Shown here: positions 32,770-44,102 of the stretch, piece after piece
How positions within the stretch are numbered: the stretch's first letter is position 1
Layout of the letters: the number at the start of each line of letters is the position of its first letter
From: Clytia hemisphaerica
Taxonomy: Eukaryota; Cnidaria; Hydrozoa; Leptothecata; Clytiidae
Direction: 5' to 3'
NCBI GenBank assembly: GCA_902728285.1
Contig: CACVBU010000572.1
Span: 520,770-584,769 of the forward strand
DNA length: 64,000 nt
Program-made: the position numbers and the translations under genes
The notes under the pieces: model-generated
What the model saw: only the letters and a program-made list of their open reading frames with translations
Databases searched by the model: none
What the model was told of the DNA's origin: nothing

Positions 32770-33480
32770 TATCGCAACACAGTAAAAGTGAGCTATAGTT
32801 GTACGAAAAATATAAAATCGCTCATCGATAGCCACAACAAACGTATCCTCAAGCCGACCAACAACCAAGATGTTCCTACCTGCAACTGTATCGTGAAAAA
32901 CCAATGCCCGCTGAATGGAGAATGTCTCGCCGAAAACACAATTTATGAAGCCACGATATCGATCGATGACGATACTAATGACGATACCGTTCCAATGAAG
33001 TACATCGGTCTCGCTGAAACTACATTCAAAAAACGGTTCAGCAACCACAAGAAGTCGTTTAATCACGAGCGGTATGAAAACGAAACAGAACTTTCCAAAC
33101 AATATTGGAAATTCAAACGTCAAAACAAGAACCCAACTGTATCGTGGAAAATCGTTAGACGAACTGGTGGATTCCAACGAGCCTCGATGAAATGCAATCT
33201 TTGCTTAAATGAGAAGCTTGAAATCGCCACAAAATTCGGTGACATCATGAACTCAAAATCTGAACTGATATCAAAATGTAGACATATCAACAAGCACACC
33301 CTCGCCTTGTTTGACAGCAAAGACTGAAATGACGTCAATTTTGACAAATGAAGACACTAAACTGTATAATTGAAGATTGACATTGCGAATGTCGTTTTTG
33401 TAATTTTTTAAAATCTGACTGAAGACTGCCGGAAACGGCACGAAACTCCGAGTATCGGAAAATAAACTAGTCTCTATTAT
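32770..33480 (+). mobile_element. Penelope-like retroelement, 5'-truncated: GIY-YIG endonuclease and 3' region
   Basis: The frame 32788-33327 (179 residues) shows CNCIVKNQCPLNGECLAEN, a cysteine-rich linker, then MKYIGLAETTFKKRFSNH, which carries the YIG half of a GIY-YIG nuclease. KYENETELSKQYWKFKRQ and CNLCLNEKLEI follow, and it closes with SKCRHINKH. This is the C-terminal endonuclease of Penelope-like elements. The reverse transcriptase that should precede it is absent. The 3' region continues to about 33480 and contains a hammerhead-like fold, then an AT-rich microsatellite. The insertion is in an intron of the RecQ-like gene in the same orientation. Confidence 0.8.
33414..33459 (+). ncRNA. 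Hammerhead ribozyme-like sequence
   Basis: Stem I: TCTGA (33414-33418) pairs with TCGGA (33455-33459), including one G-U pair. Core CTGAAGA fits CUGANGA. Stem II: TGCCG-GAAA-CGGCA (33427-33440), five pairs with a GNRA loop, closed by one C-C mismatch next to the core. Core GAA follows, then stem III ACT-CCG-AGT and cleavage expected after A33454. Known Penelope-like elements carry small hammerheads of this type in their terminal repeats. The fold is my own reading; activity is not shown. Confidence 0.6.
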
Positions 33481-33841
33481 TGACTGATATATATATATAT
33501 ATACAGATACTGTATATGTATGTATGTATATGTATGTTATGTATGTTATGTATACTGTATGTTTATAATGTGTTTTTTTTTTTTTTTTTTGACTCATATT
33601 GAGTTACTTCTTTCCATCTTAACTCATATTGAGTTACTTTCTTCCTTAAAGTCATTTTGATCACTAGTTTTACATTGACGGATTTCTATGTCATCATATT
33701 TTCCTTTTCTACTCCAACCTGATTGATTTTCTGTGAATGTTCATTCTAGATTTTTGTTGTATTTGTATTGTCTTTTTGTTTTGTGGGTTTTTGTCTTTAT
33801 TGTTTCCATTTTGAGTAGTTGAAGGTTTTATACTTCTAGAC
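33481..33841. repeat. Microsatellites and simple sequence after the Penelope-like end
   Basis: An AT dinucleotide tract, then TGTATG repeats, a T20 run near 33571, and a duplicated word ACTCATATTGAGTTACTT. No coding. Confidence 0.6.
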
Positions 33842-33967
33842 TATATATAGTGAAGATATGTAATATCTGTCATTTTAGAAAAAGAAAAGTATTGATATAT
33901 AAATAACTCAAACTGATAAAAACGAAAAAAGTTAAGAATATTTTTGTTAATTGTGTGTATTTACGAT
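33842..33967. repeat. Right member of the 125-bp inverted pair
   Basis: Reverse complement of 32638-32766 with no difference that I can see by eye through GAAAAAAGTTAAGAATATTT and TATTGATATATAAATAACTC. See the left member. Confidence 0.75.
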
Positions 33968-34640
33968 TTTTTTGGTATTTTTTATTTTTTAATCATTCCG
34001 AAACAGAGGGTAATTTAGCAAAAAGTTAAAGGGAATTTAAATAGTGGTATGTGAAAGAAAAACCTAATCCAAATGAAGACAGAAGAAAAGTAATAGTGGA
34101 GAGACAATGAATTGCAAAAAACTTTTTTGATAAACACACTTCCGTACAATCATTTACACAAGTTCATCAAAATACATATAAAATGGGGACAAATACAAAA
34201 GCAAACACATCAAATAAATTGAAAAAAAAAAAAAAAAAAAAAAAAAAGGATACATAAACAAAACAAAACCCGAAGTCCCAGACTTGTGACTGGCATAGTG
34301 ACTTTCCACGTGTTTAAGGGCCCACACTCAGTCGCCTTCGGAAAACATAGTAGAAAAAGGAACTGACCAGCAGCTTCCAAATAAATAACAGACAACAAAC
34401 AGACACTACAACAAACACAATCTTACATAAAAATAGAAAAAATCACACAAAAACTGAAAAGAATAGAATCGTGAGTTGGCCGAGAACCCGGTTCGGCGTG
34501 CCGCGACGGGAGAACTGCACAGGGCAAAGAAAAGTAGGAAATGAATACCTCCGATGCTAATGCTGATTCTTTAGACAGAAAAAAAGAAAAAAAAAAAACA
34601 AAAAAAAAAAAAAACAAACACACATACAATACACAAGAAA
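33968..34640. other. Intronic sequence with two A-tracts
   Basis: A-runs of over 20 bases at about 34219-34242 and at 34577-34615 may be retroposon tails. The segment between them is GC-richer (GGTTCGGCGTGCCGCGACGG) and unlike its surroundings. No pol III boxes or domains are seen. Confidence 0.35.
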
Positions 34641-34878
34641 CAATTTCACAATTTGAAAATATGTAACAATTCTTCCACGGTTTTCCCATACTTCATAAAA
34701 CAGTCAGGAAACCTGGAAAAACATTTGACAACTTGCTTCTTCAAGAAGGTACAAATGGTCCCTAAAGTCAGTCTGTCCATCATTTTCGTCTTCGTAATTG
34801 AAGATATTGTGAACAATGGCGATTCCTCCAAACGTCGCTTGATCTACTGTCAAACATGTAAACGTTGTGCACTTTAGT

Positions 34879-35320
34879 CCCGGGGGGGGTACTTAGGCAA
34901 AAATGGGTGCTGGGTATGTGCGTGCCTTAAGGGTAGGGTTTTTCACCCTCCCAAAGTCTCTCTAAGGGTTACCAAAACAACAAAAGTCAAAATCAGTCTC
35001 TCTAAGGGTCGGTTTTTTCACAAACTCGGGTCAAAGAAAAGTGAAAAGTCAAAAAAGTGAGAACATTTTTAAAAAAAGTGAGAAAATTTTTCAAAAATTA
35101 GAGAAATTTTTCGAAAATTGGAGAAATTCTTTTAAAAATCGAATTTCTTTGGCCCATTATAGAAATTTTTTGTGAAAAAGTCTCTCTAAGGGTTGGGTTT
35201 TTCTACACTGAGTCTCTCTAAGGGTCACCTTTTCACCAAAATTCAGTCTCTCTAAGGGTAAGGGTCCAGAGGTCTGGCACGCACATACCCGACACCCATC
35301 AATCCTAGTACCCCCCCGGG
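34879..35320. mobile_element. 442-bp MITE with C/G-tract ends and 8-bp target duplication
   Basis: Ends CCCGGGGGGGGTACTTAGG and CCTAGTACCCCCCCGGG are inverted. The flanks are ACTTTAGT on both sides (34871-34878 and 35321-35328). Inside, the word GTCTCTCTAAGGGT occurs five times. The 8-bp duplication fits hAT or P/Merlin-type insertion. It splits an exon of the RecQ-like gene. Confidence 0.8.
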
Positions 35321-36484
35321 ACTTTAGTTCAACATGTTTACCTTAAATCTTGGCCAAAATTTGTACAGTGGTGATGTTCCAGATCCAAGATTGAGAAGGG
35401 TAGACATGTTCCATGGGGGGACACCTGATTCCGTGAAGAGTCATATTCTTGATCAGGTGACCAAGCAGGATACACACCTGCGTGTTGTGATCTGCACCAT
35501 AGCTTTTGGTATGGGTGTGAATTGCAGAGGTGTGAATGAGTCCATCCAGTTTGGTCCTTCAAAGTCAATTACCTCATTTGTACAGGAAAGTGGGCGTATT
35601 GGTAGAAATGGTGAGCCAAGTATAAGTCGCCTATTTTATACCAGTGCGCTTACAAGCAAAGCTGATGCTAAAATGAGAGACTTTGTACAAGAATCATCTA
35701 AATGCCAAAGAAATATGATCTTACAAATTTTTCAGCATCCAATCAGTCTGAGTTTGCATGTGGTTGTAAGTGCTGCGATGTCTGTGCCCTTAAGTGTGAA
35801 TGTCCTGAAAAGAAGTGGAACCCTATTGAATTTGCACTACAGAGCCAGAACAGCAGCCCAACCAAACAACGTGTGATTTTAGATTCTAACCTCGATCTAT
35901 TAAGGGAGAGACTTACGACTTACAAAAACAGAGGTTGATATCAAACCTGTTGGTATTCCCACCTCATACAAGGAATTTGATGATTTCCAAATTAGGTCAA
36001 TCATTAAGAATGCCACTAAAGTTTTTACTGTTGCCAATGTGTATTTTTTTGGATTTGTTTGGGACAAGAGAACAAGCCATTCAAATATTAAAAATTTTTG
36101 GGGAATTATTTGAGGACATTGAGATGGACTCATTGTTTTTAAATAATACAACAGATTTTTATACCTCAACAAGTGTCATCGGTGATGAGTGGTATGAAAT
36201 TGCAAACGATCCATCATTGGCTGACACACTTAGTCACTCTATCATGTTAAAGCAACTAGATGATTCACAAGATTCTGATTGACCCTTTTTTTAATTTTTC
36301 TACAATATATATAAATACATTGAAAAAACAAAGTATAACAAAATAAAATTGAAATTTAATAAGTTATTTTTTTTGTAAACTGGGAAATTTACTCAATTGC
36401 TAACAAAAGAAGTCGAAAGAAATGTTCTTAAGATGTGTTACAAAATTAGTTTAAAAAATATTTTCAACATTAAGAATGTTTCTA

Positions 36485-39249
36485 CTAACGTACAGTTTTT
36501 TGAGTTGCAACCTGGTTTTTATGGTCACTTATCCATTTGTAGTAGTCACTGATATCAAAGTTTTTCAGGAGACTGTTTTGGCATTTGCAATATTTTCTCT
36601 CTTTTTTTTTCTTGAGTGCTTCTTGTCTCAATAGTTCGTCTACAATTTTGAGCTTGTCCTTTAAGTTCGAAGCTTTCTTGTGCTCTCCAGACCTTTTATA
36701 AATTCCTGACTGTCTATCAAAGTTTTCCAACAGCGCTTTGTTGTAGGGTAGTGCTTTGAGATATTTGTCCAATATTTTCTCGTCCAGCATTTTCACAACT
36801 TTAATCAGGTGTTCTAGTCCCATGTCTAATGCAACATTACCACCTGAAGTAACAAAAGAAATCTTATTAAATATTTCAGTTGCCTTTAGGGGTCATCCAT
36901 ATAGTACGTACATCTGTACGCAAGAATTTTACAAATATTTGATACCCCTCCCCCCTTGTACGCAGAGAACAATAGAAATGACGTCATTCAAACAATAGAC
37001 GTACGCTTTTGCTAAACCTCATCTCCCCCTACACTGCGTACGTACTATATGGACGGCCCCTTATTATATCTTAATAGGCCTGTATCTTAAGTTAACAAGA
37101 TCTTGTTATTTCTTATTGGGTTAAATTTTTGAAGTTTTTGCTTCCAATATAATCAATAATAAATTCCTACCGTGTCCATCTTTCTTCTTGAGGGTTCGGT
37201 TCCAAATCAGTCTGTAAGCATCTTGCTCGGACAGCAAACAAGTCACCCGGCAAAGTAGGTGAAATCCTTCCACTGCATAATTCCTGCTTCCTGCCTCGTC
37301 AACCTTCAAACAGGGAAGCATGAATTTCCATGTACGAATGATACGATCACCATCACCTTCACTTATTGCATCTTTGAAGTTTCTAATGAGCATCATAAAC
37401 TCCATAACGTTGCATTGATAATTAAACATGTCATCATCAGTTTTGTTGTCACTTATTTTTGATTTTGTGCATTTTGATTCAATTGGCTCTAAACCAGGTC
37501 TCTTAAAATGAGAAAAAGGCATTGTTTGATAAACAATTCGATAGCAAAAATTGACTTGTAAAGATCTTCATTTGTGATTCGTGAGTCACAAATCATTTAA
37601 AAATTCAAACCCTGTTACAATTATCCAACTTTGATTAAAATTTCAAAAGAACAACCAAGCCATGAATTCAAAATTTTTCCTATTTCAAAAAGAAATACAA
37701 GTAACATTCTCTGGCACTCCTTACCTTCAACTCATTGTCCCTCTTGAATTTTCCGTTATGCTGGTAAGTCTGTTTGCATCCGGGAAAACGACACTTGAAA
37801 CGTCCATTCTCTGTTTGCTCGTCTGATGTGTCACTTTGCTGAAAAATGTGGAGATATTTTTTATTTTATAGAATTTCTCAATATTTAGTTTTGTAAGTTT
37901 TTACTTCACTCTACTTTTCAAAAATGTTATGCTCTTAAAATAATAAATTTATCACTTAAGCAATAATAAAGTTTTGAAATTATTACTTGTGATTGATTGT
38001 GATTTTGATTGTGAATTTTTCATCTTCAGAAATTCAGCCAACTGGTCCGACTTAAGAAAATATTTATACACAATTCTTTCTGACAGTATTTTGAGAATTT
38101 TTTTTCTTTGACTGGTTTGACTCCAAGACATCAGGTGGAAGGTTTTTATCATCAGGAATATCAGTTACGCTTTTGATTGACAATTCAACCAGTGTAGCTG
38201 CTATTATTCTTGCTTCTAATTCAACGACAAGCAGTATAATTTCTCTTGACTTCAGTCACAACGTTTCTCCGATTTATGAGGACTTTATCACTTCCAAGAG
38301 TACACTTGTCAGAAGTGTCAGTAAGAATGAAGTTGTTGAAGCATAGCTTAAATGACAAAATAAAATATTTCTATTTGCAAGTGTTCTGCAACAGAATATT
38401 TCCTCAATTATTTAGGTTCATTGAAAGAAAATTTTGCTTTTACTTTCACATCTGATTTTTCAGGATTTTTCAAAATTAAAACTTTTAGAAGAAAAGTAAA
38501 AATTACCTGCATGAATTTCATCTCAGTATGGAAATCAGCAATTTCAAAATGCATTCCATCCAACCTTTCTTCTGGAGTGAAACCATTAGCTGATTGGAAC
38601 TGAGAATTGATAGCACGTTCAACAGACAATTGGTCCCCAACAACAGCTAGCGTACCAAGGTATGTTTCGTTATTTATGACACTTTTTGGTTGATACTGTT
38701 GAAAGTCTTCTAATATTCGTGCAATTCCATCATTATCATTCTCATTTTCAAAAATCATACCAAGGAGGTTCTAAATATGATTAAAAAGAAAATATATTTG
38801 TGCCATTCAATCCATAGATATTGAGACTAGTTTCTATTTTAGGAACTACTTTGAGAAACTTTTGCTGAAAAGTTTTATAAAAATTAATTTAAGAATAACT
38901 ACAATAAACTTACCATTTGACTTTTTTTAGACATTTCCTTTGAGTGTTTATGTGGAATATGCTGAACAACGCAATCCTTCATTTTTGTTAAGCATTGGGT
39001 ATCTTCAACAATGACTCGTTGAACCAAAGTGATATACTCAGATCGTTGTTTCTTGTGATCATCTTTATCAAAAAGGAACTCTCCATTTGGAACATCATTC
39101 AGCTCCCTTCTTAGAGAATCAGTGCTCAAATCATTACCACCAACTCTTTTCATCACATACGCCTTAACACAACCATGTGACTCAACATTTTGATTTTCTT
39201 CAGTCATATCACTGACTTTGATGACAACATCAACATTGTCATACTTTAT
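36485..39249 (-). CDS. C2H2-type zinc finger/DUF6589-like gene, multi-exon, with frame lesions
   Basis: Exons on the minus strand with consensus borders: 39249-38914, 38770-38507, a damaged exon about 38395-37985, 37838-37725, 37501-37171 and 36843-36485. They encode, in order, DMTEENQNVESHG, AVVGDQLSVERAINSQ with FTPEERLDGMHFEIADFH, and in the damaged exon LINRRNVVTEVK. A zinc-finger-like CRFPGCKQTYQHNGKFKRDN follows, then FKDAISEGDGDRIIRTWKF and NVALDMGLEHLIKVVK. I recognise these as the DUF6589-type module common in cnidarian and fungal genomes; the function is unknown and a transposon origin is suspected. The damaged exon has single-base shifts near 38210 and 38110. An upstream exon is likely. 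The phases of all other junctions agree. Confidence 0.6.
36889..37060. mobile_element. PIF/Harbinger-like MITE, TTA target duplication
   Basis: 172 bp. The left end GGGGTCATCCATATAGTACG and right end GTACGTACTATATGGACGG plus CCCC are inverted. Both flanks are TTA (36886-36888 and 37061-37063), the signature of PIF/Harbinger elements. It sits in the last intron of the DUF6589-like gene. Confidence 0.75.
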
Positions 39250-39335
39250 CTAAATATCAAGCTAGGTATATTTTGAATGTTTTAGTTCAGGATAAATACT
39301 ATTCAATATTGAAAATGTAATTTACAGACCAGACA
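39238..39335. repeat. Inverted-pair member that spans an exon border (partner 41830-41935)
   Basis: Contains the acceptor side of the first visible exon of the DUF6589-like gene and about 85 bp of its intron. The word sequence CTTTATCTAAATATCAAGCT ... TTTAGTTCAGGA ... TACTATTCAA ... TTTACAGACCAG recurs reversed at 41830-41935 with small differences. Confidence 0.6.
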
Positions 39336-41829
39336 GACATTCTAAATTTTTATCAAAAATAACTATTTAGCATAAAGCATTCATAGTTGTCTTAATAGTA
39401 AGCTCTGCCAAAGATTTCTTGGTAAAAAGGGAATCAGAAAAGGTGGTGATATAATGTGATATAATGTCCCATAACACCCCTGTCTCGACGTTTTAAAACT
39501 AACAAGGATGTCTAAATTAGGCGTCGTTGTATGGAACTTTGAAAAAGACTGAAGGTACAAGATAATGACAGTAAAATGTTAAATGCAACCCCAAATTTCT
39601 CAAGATTCAGGGAGGTAGAGAATAAGGTTTTAGGGTTATTAATATTAAGTATGACGGGAAGGATTTTTCTGGAGTTTTGGGGCAAACCAAGGGGGGATTT
39701 CAGCCAGTGATGGGTGGATGGAAAGAGATCAGTTCTAGAGCCATGAGGACTACGAGGGGAGTTTTCTTTTTAGGTTTTAAGTAACATACATTAGAACGTT
39801 TCCAAAATTAACATGATACAAAAGGCATTTCAACTCTAACTTGTTAAACAGGAAAAAATCTACAAAATGTAAGCTACACCCATTACGCTAAAAAACAAGG
39901 GTAACTCAGAAGGCCTGGCGACACACTCTTGCTTGTTACAGTAAACTCCCGGTTATTCAGAGTTCCAAGGGGGATAGAAACACTTAGAATAACTGAGAGT
40001 TCTGATGACCTTCCCCGTCATATGCTTCAATTTCATGATTGTCAAAGCTCACCTTATCTTGATTTTGATCATTTGATTGATCAGTCATTTCATTGCTTTG
40101 ATTAGTTAAGAACTGTTAAATGACTGTATAGGAATAATTTTCCTGGTTGTTACCATCCATATTCCTTTTCTTTTGAAAACTTCCCGATAGCTTTACTCAG
40201 AATAGTCTACACAATAGACAAATCCAGGCTTTAAGCCTTCATCTTGGTCTATAAGGGCTGCAATTGAATTGAGATTGTTATACGTGGCCACATATCCCCT
40301 AGAGATTTTATTTATTAATAACTTTTAACATGATTGAACTTTTCAACAAAAGAAGTTAATCGATACAGCTGGTTGGCTTAGGTTTCGAAGCGCGTGCGAT
40401 GTAAACTGAAAACTTCGATTTTAAAACAGGAGCAATGCTCATATGCCGAAGAGAAGGAGTTTTGCACTCGAAGAGATCGAGATTATTCGACTAAATAAGA
40501 GAAATTTAGCCAAGATCCTACTCGAGGGGACACCAATTCGAATAACTGAGGGAGTTTTACCTGAATTAAGATCCAAATTAAGTAAAATCTAATGAAAAGC
40601 CATCATACTTCAAATAGCCGAAAAATTCGAATAAGAGGGTGTTCAGATAACCCGGAGCTATTTATTCGAAGGTGAGGGAGGGCGCTACTGAAAGCCTGGA
40701 TTGTTCCACTTACGATTAATCGGCTTAATCCTTTCCTTTAATTCCAGGTACGATCTTTCCGAGCTTTTGTTGTGACTCTGATGGCGCTTGAATCCAGAAT
40801 CAGTTTAAATAGGACTGGTTTTAAGCAAGTCAAAAGTTTTAAATTTCTTTTGTCCACGCAAATTGTTACTATATTTTTGGCCATTCCGCTTTAGAAATAA
40901 AGGCGCGAGGGAGTTATAATGTCGGCAGCAGCATTAATCTTTAAGGTAACGACCTATTATCGAAAATCTAGATTTTCCCATATTGATCACTCAACAGCGA
41001 ATGAAGGCACATCCCAACCTTCGAATGGTTCCTTTAATACCTTTAGACGTCAGGAAAATAAAAATATCTAACTTCAATCTCCTTTGGCTTTAACAATAGA
41101 TCATCATGATTATGATAAATGAATTTTGGGCCCTCGAAAGGTTGAACAAGATCTGAAAAATCTCAGTGGGAGCCATATGAAATGTCGCCATTTTCCTTGA
41201 TTTCAGTCCCTCTAACAGCCAGAAAGATACACGTTACACACTTTTTTATAAGCAACTCCATTTTTCGGGTCAGGCCTGGGGTTGCTTAGCATTCTGGCTC
41301 ATTTTCTGAAAAATTTGCTTTGACGAGCCCTGTAATATTATACCATATTTATGCTTGTTGAGCCAAAGGCTATCGTTTGCCATAGTTAGATTATCTAAAA
41401 AGCCTTTACTTTACGAGAAAGTGAAAAAGAAAATTGGCAAATTTGAGGCCTCGAGTCTTAGCAACCTAGTTGCATATAAATGTGTATCACCCCAGTCCCA
41501 ATCTGGTTGGAATTGCTACAGAAATATCTTGATACTTCGCTTTTAAAACAATTTTTGCTAGGGTTTTCAAGTGTCAAGTACAAGGATGCGAGTATGGTAA
41601 GTGTTTAGATAAAAATGACGAAACTTTTGGCAATTTTGGGAGCTCATCCCTGGATATGTTAACAACAACCAATTTGGTTTTTAATAGTGAAGATAAAAGG
41701 AAGACATGGTAAGTTTTGCCTAAAAAGTTTTTCAAATTTAGTTTTACATAATATTTAAAAGGCTTACAGTTTTAGGACCAGGTTGCTCTTCATGATAAAT
41801 GGCAATTTCTGATAAAGTGTTAAACTTCT
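39336..41829. other. Upstream region of the DUF6589-like gene, no further exon seen
   Basis: No domain in any frame. A TA-CACG... word at 41230 resembles the left end of the 0.8-kb MITE family. It may contain more upstream exons that I cannot recognise. Confidence 0.35.
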
Positions 41830-41935
41830 GGTCTGTAAAATATATTTTGAATGTTGAATAGTATTTTTCCTGAACTAAAGCATTCATAATATACCTTATA
41901 CCTGATATAGCTTGATATTTAGATAAAGTGTGCTG
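41830..41935. repeat. Inverted copy of the 39238-39335 segment
   Basis: Begins GGTCTGTAAAAT and ends with GCTTGATATTTAGATAAAG, i.e. the same acceptor-like AG and first exon bases, here on the plus strand. After it the sequence (TGTGCTGGGC) differs from the exon. Confidence 0.6.
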
Positions 41936-42795
41936 GGCTTATATTGTAACAAGCTATAAGCTTATACTGAATGTCTAATACTGATGAAAATATTTTTTGT
42001 AATTTCAAGAATAATATGATTATGGTCTGTAAAATACCAAAGACATAAGCAAAATGATTGGTATATAATACCAGATTTATAAATGGGGTTACGTCACTTA
42101 AAAAATCCTCAATAAGTTCAGTATATGAGGATCAGAGTTAGCCTGGGGATCCAAGCTCATAATCTTAGAAAAAACAAAAAATACCTCACCTCACAAAGTT
42201 CTAAGATTATAGAGATTGGTGCAGGTAGATTAGTCTGACACAGAATGTCATAAACAGTCTCTGTGTGAACTCTTGTTGACAGACTTTCTGAACTTTGGAA
42301 ACCCAGGCAAACTCACCATAAACTTACCATAAAAACTTTTTCACAAGCTCTGAAAGACTTTCAAAACTACTAAAAACAACATCAAAACATCAGCCACATG
42401 TATTTAGACTTCCAGTCAACAGCAATTTTGTTTATAATGAATTGATGTTTTCATTTTCATTTGTTTTCCTTTTTTCTGCAGGGTCAGTTTTTTCCATAAA
42501 TTAAGCACGCGCATCGAAATTATCAAAATGCGCGCGAAAGTACTGCTAAGTAATACGCCGAAAGCTGGCCAATCAGGCCGAACCTGCATTGCAGGGGAAA
42601 ATCTCTCTGCAGGCGAGCTACCTGCACCAAGCGTTAAAAAAGCAGCAAAAATATCATAAACTAGACTGTGAACAAAGTTTAACGCTTGGATTCCCAGGCT
42701 AGATCAGAGTATACGTGAACTGTCAAAAACTGGGGTATTGCGTTTTTTAAGAAAAAATTCGAATATTCTGGTCTGTAAAATGGGAAGTGATAAAA
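41936..42795. other. Intergenic, no gene seen
   Basis: Two further GGTCTGTAAAAT words lie at 42024 and 42770. No coding signal. Confidence 0.4.
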
Positions 42796-43226
42796 CGCGG
42801 ATTCCGTCCGGATTGCCCCGGATTGCCACGGATTGCCTCCGGATTACCACGGATTGCCTCCGGATTGCCACGGATTGCCACAGATTGCCTCCGGATTACC
42901 TCTAGAAACACCGGATTGCCTCTAGAAACGCCGGATTCCCTTACTTATTTAAGCCCCGGATTGCCTCTAGAAACGCTGGATTGCCTCTTGGAACGCCGGA
43001 TTCCCTCTTATAAGCCCCGGATTACCTCTAGAAACGCTGGATTGCCTCTCGGAACGCTGGATTCCCTCTTATAAGCCCCGGATTACCTCTAGAAACACCA
43101 AATTGCCTCTAAAAACGCCGGAATCCCTCTTTTAAGCCCCGGATTGCCTTCCAAACGCTGGATTGCCTCTCGGAACGCCGGATTCCCTCTTTTTAGCCCC
43201 GGATTGCCGGATTGCCTCTCGGAATG
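42796..43226 (+). repeat. GGATTGCC tandem array, left terminus
   Basis: More than 20 GGATTGCC or GGATTACC/GGATTCCC words. From about 42890 they form roughly 70-bp composite units that contain TAAGCCCCGGATTGCCTC and CTCGGAACGC. The frame at 42787-43074 is just translated repeat (LPRIASGLPRIAS). Confidence 0.8.
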
Positions 43227-44102
43227 TTTGATTGTTTGGAATATGTTGTATGTGTTTTTCCTTAAAATGTGCTTTTATAATTATATTTTATAATTTTATT
43301 ATAAGAACAGATGTCTTTTCAAAAAAATCTGCCGGCGGCTGCTCTTGTATGGACCAGCCCTGTCAGATGGTACAAAATCTTTGACTTGAAAAATTTAAGA
43401 ATTACCTTATTTTGATTTCGCAGAGAAATCCCCTTTGTCTCAAACATTTTGTCCATATTGTCTGAAAAATTGAAAAATCCTAATTTATTGTTATGCAGGG
43501 GTTTCTAAAGTTTACAGAAAACCCTTAAAATTTACATTTAAATGCAATTCGGACCATGTTGAAGCATTTTGGCCGGCCAAAATCTATTTTTTTTCGAAAT
43601 ATTTCAGTTTTTATAAAGTTCTACGTAATTTTACGTAAATTCAAAAACGCAAAATTTAAAGAGGTTTTGCCTTTTTTTCGAATTTTACCTCTTCAAATTC
43701 ATGAAAATAAATTTCGGGACAGAATATTCTCTTAAAAATTCAAATTAGACCCGCGCAGAGTAAAATTAAGTATTCCATTATTTAGTTTCTCAGACCATCA
43801 TGGTCGAAAATATATTGAGATTTTAGTGTATTTTAATGTTGATTAAATATTTCATGCTCTTTCAGATGGTATCAATCATTTTCCTTTATTTTGACTTTTG
43901 AAAATAAGTTATTTCTCTACCCCTTACTTTCCCTTGCAATGTTTTGTTTCCGGAATGCGGGCGAAGGAAAAAAGTTATCATGCGGCAGGCCGGAAAATAA
44001 TTTTTTTTTGCTATTTTTGATAATTTATGGCTCATTGAAATAGAGTTTAAGAATAACTTTTATGTATAAACACAGCATAAATTATGCCCTAAATTACAAC
44101 AA

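Larger units (their letters stand above)
31860..36282 (+). pseudogene. RecQ-like DEAH helicase gene, interrupted by mobile elements, a stop and frameshifts
   Basis: The first exon (about 31860-32348) holds helicase motif I (HTGFGKS, residues 33-39 of the 31893 frame), motif Ia (FSPLISLMEDQ) and motif II DEAH (144-147). It ends at a GTTAGT donor. The next recognisable exon near 34790-34877 carries SKRRLIYCQTCKRCAL and, past a 442-bp MITE, the frame 35334 onward with FHGGTPDSVKSHIL. Motif V follows (ICTIAFGMGVN) and then motif VI-like QESGRIGRNG. The C-terminal zinc-binding region (CKCCDVCALKCEC) and tail follow in other frames. Breaks are an in-frame TAG at the MITE site and single-base shifts near 35738, 35925 and 36068. 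The exon with motif III is not seen. It belongs to the RecQ ATP-dependent 3'-5' DNA helicases and is probably a member of an expanded invertebrate family. It is non-functional unless the lesions are assembly errors. Confidence 0.7.

Noticed and set aside
32755-33177. 140-codon minus-strand frame
   Set aside because: Antisense shadow of the Penelope-like endonuclease frame.
33571-33590. Poly-T tract as a pol III terminator for a nearby RNA gene
   Set aside because: No A or B box or snRNA-type promoter is seen upstream. It is one of several simple-sequence runs in the intron.
42787-43074. 95-codon LPRIASG repeat protein
   Set aside because: Pure translation of the GGATTGCC array; the reverse array gives the mirror frame at 46235-46528.
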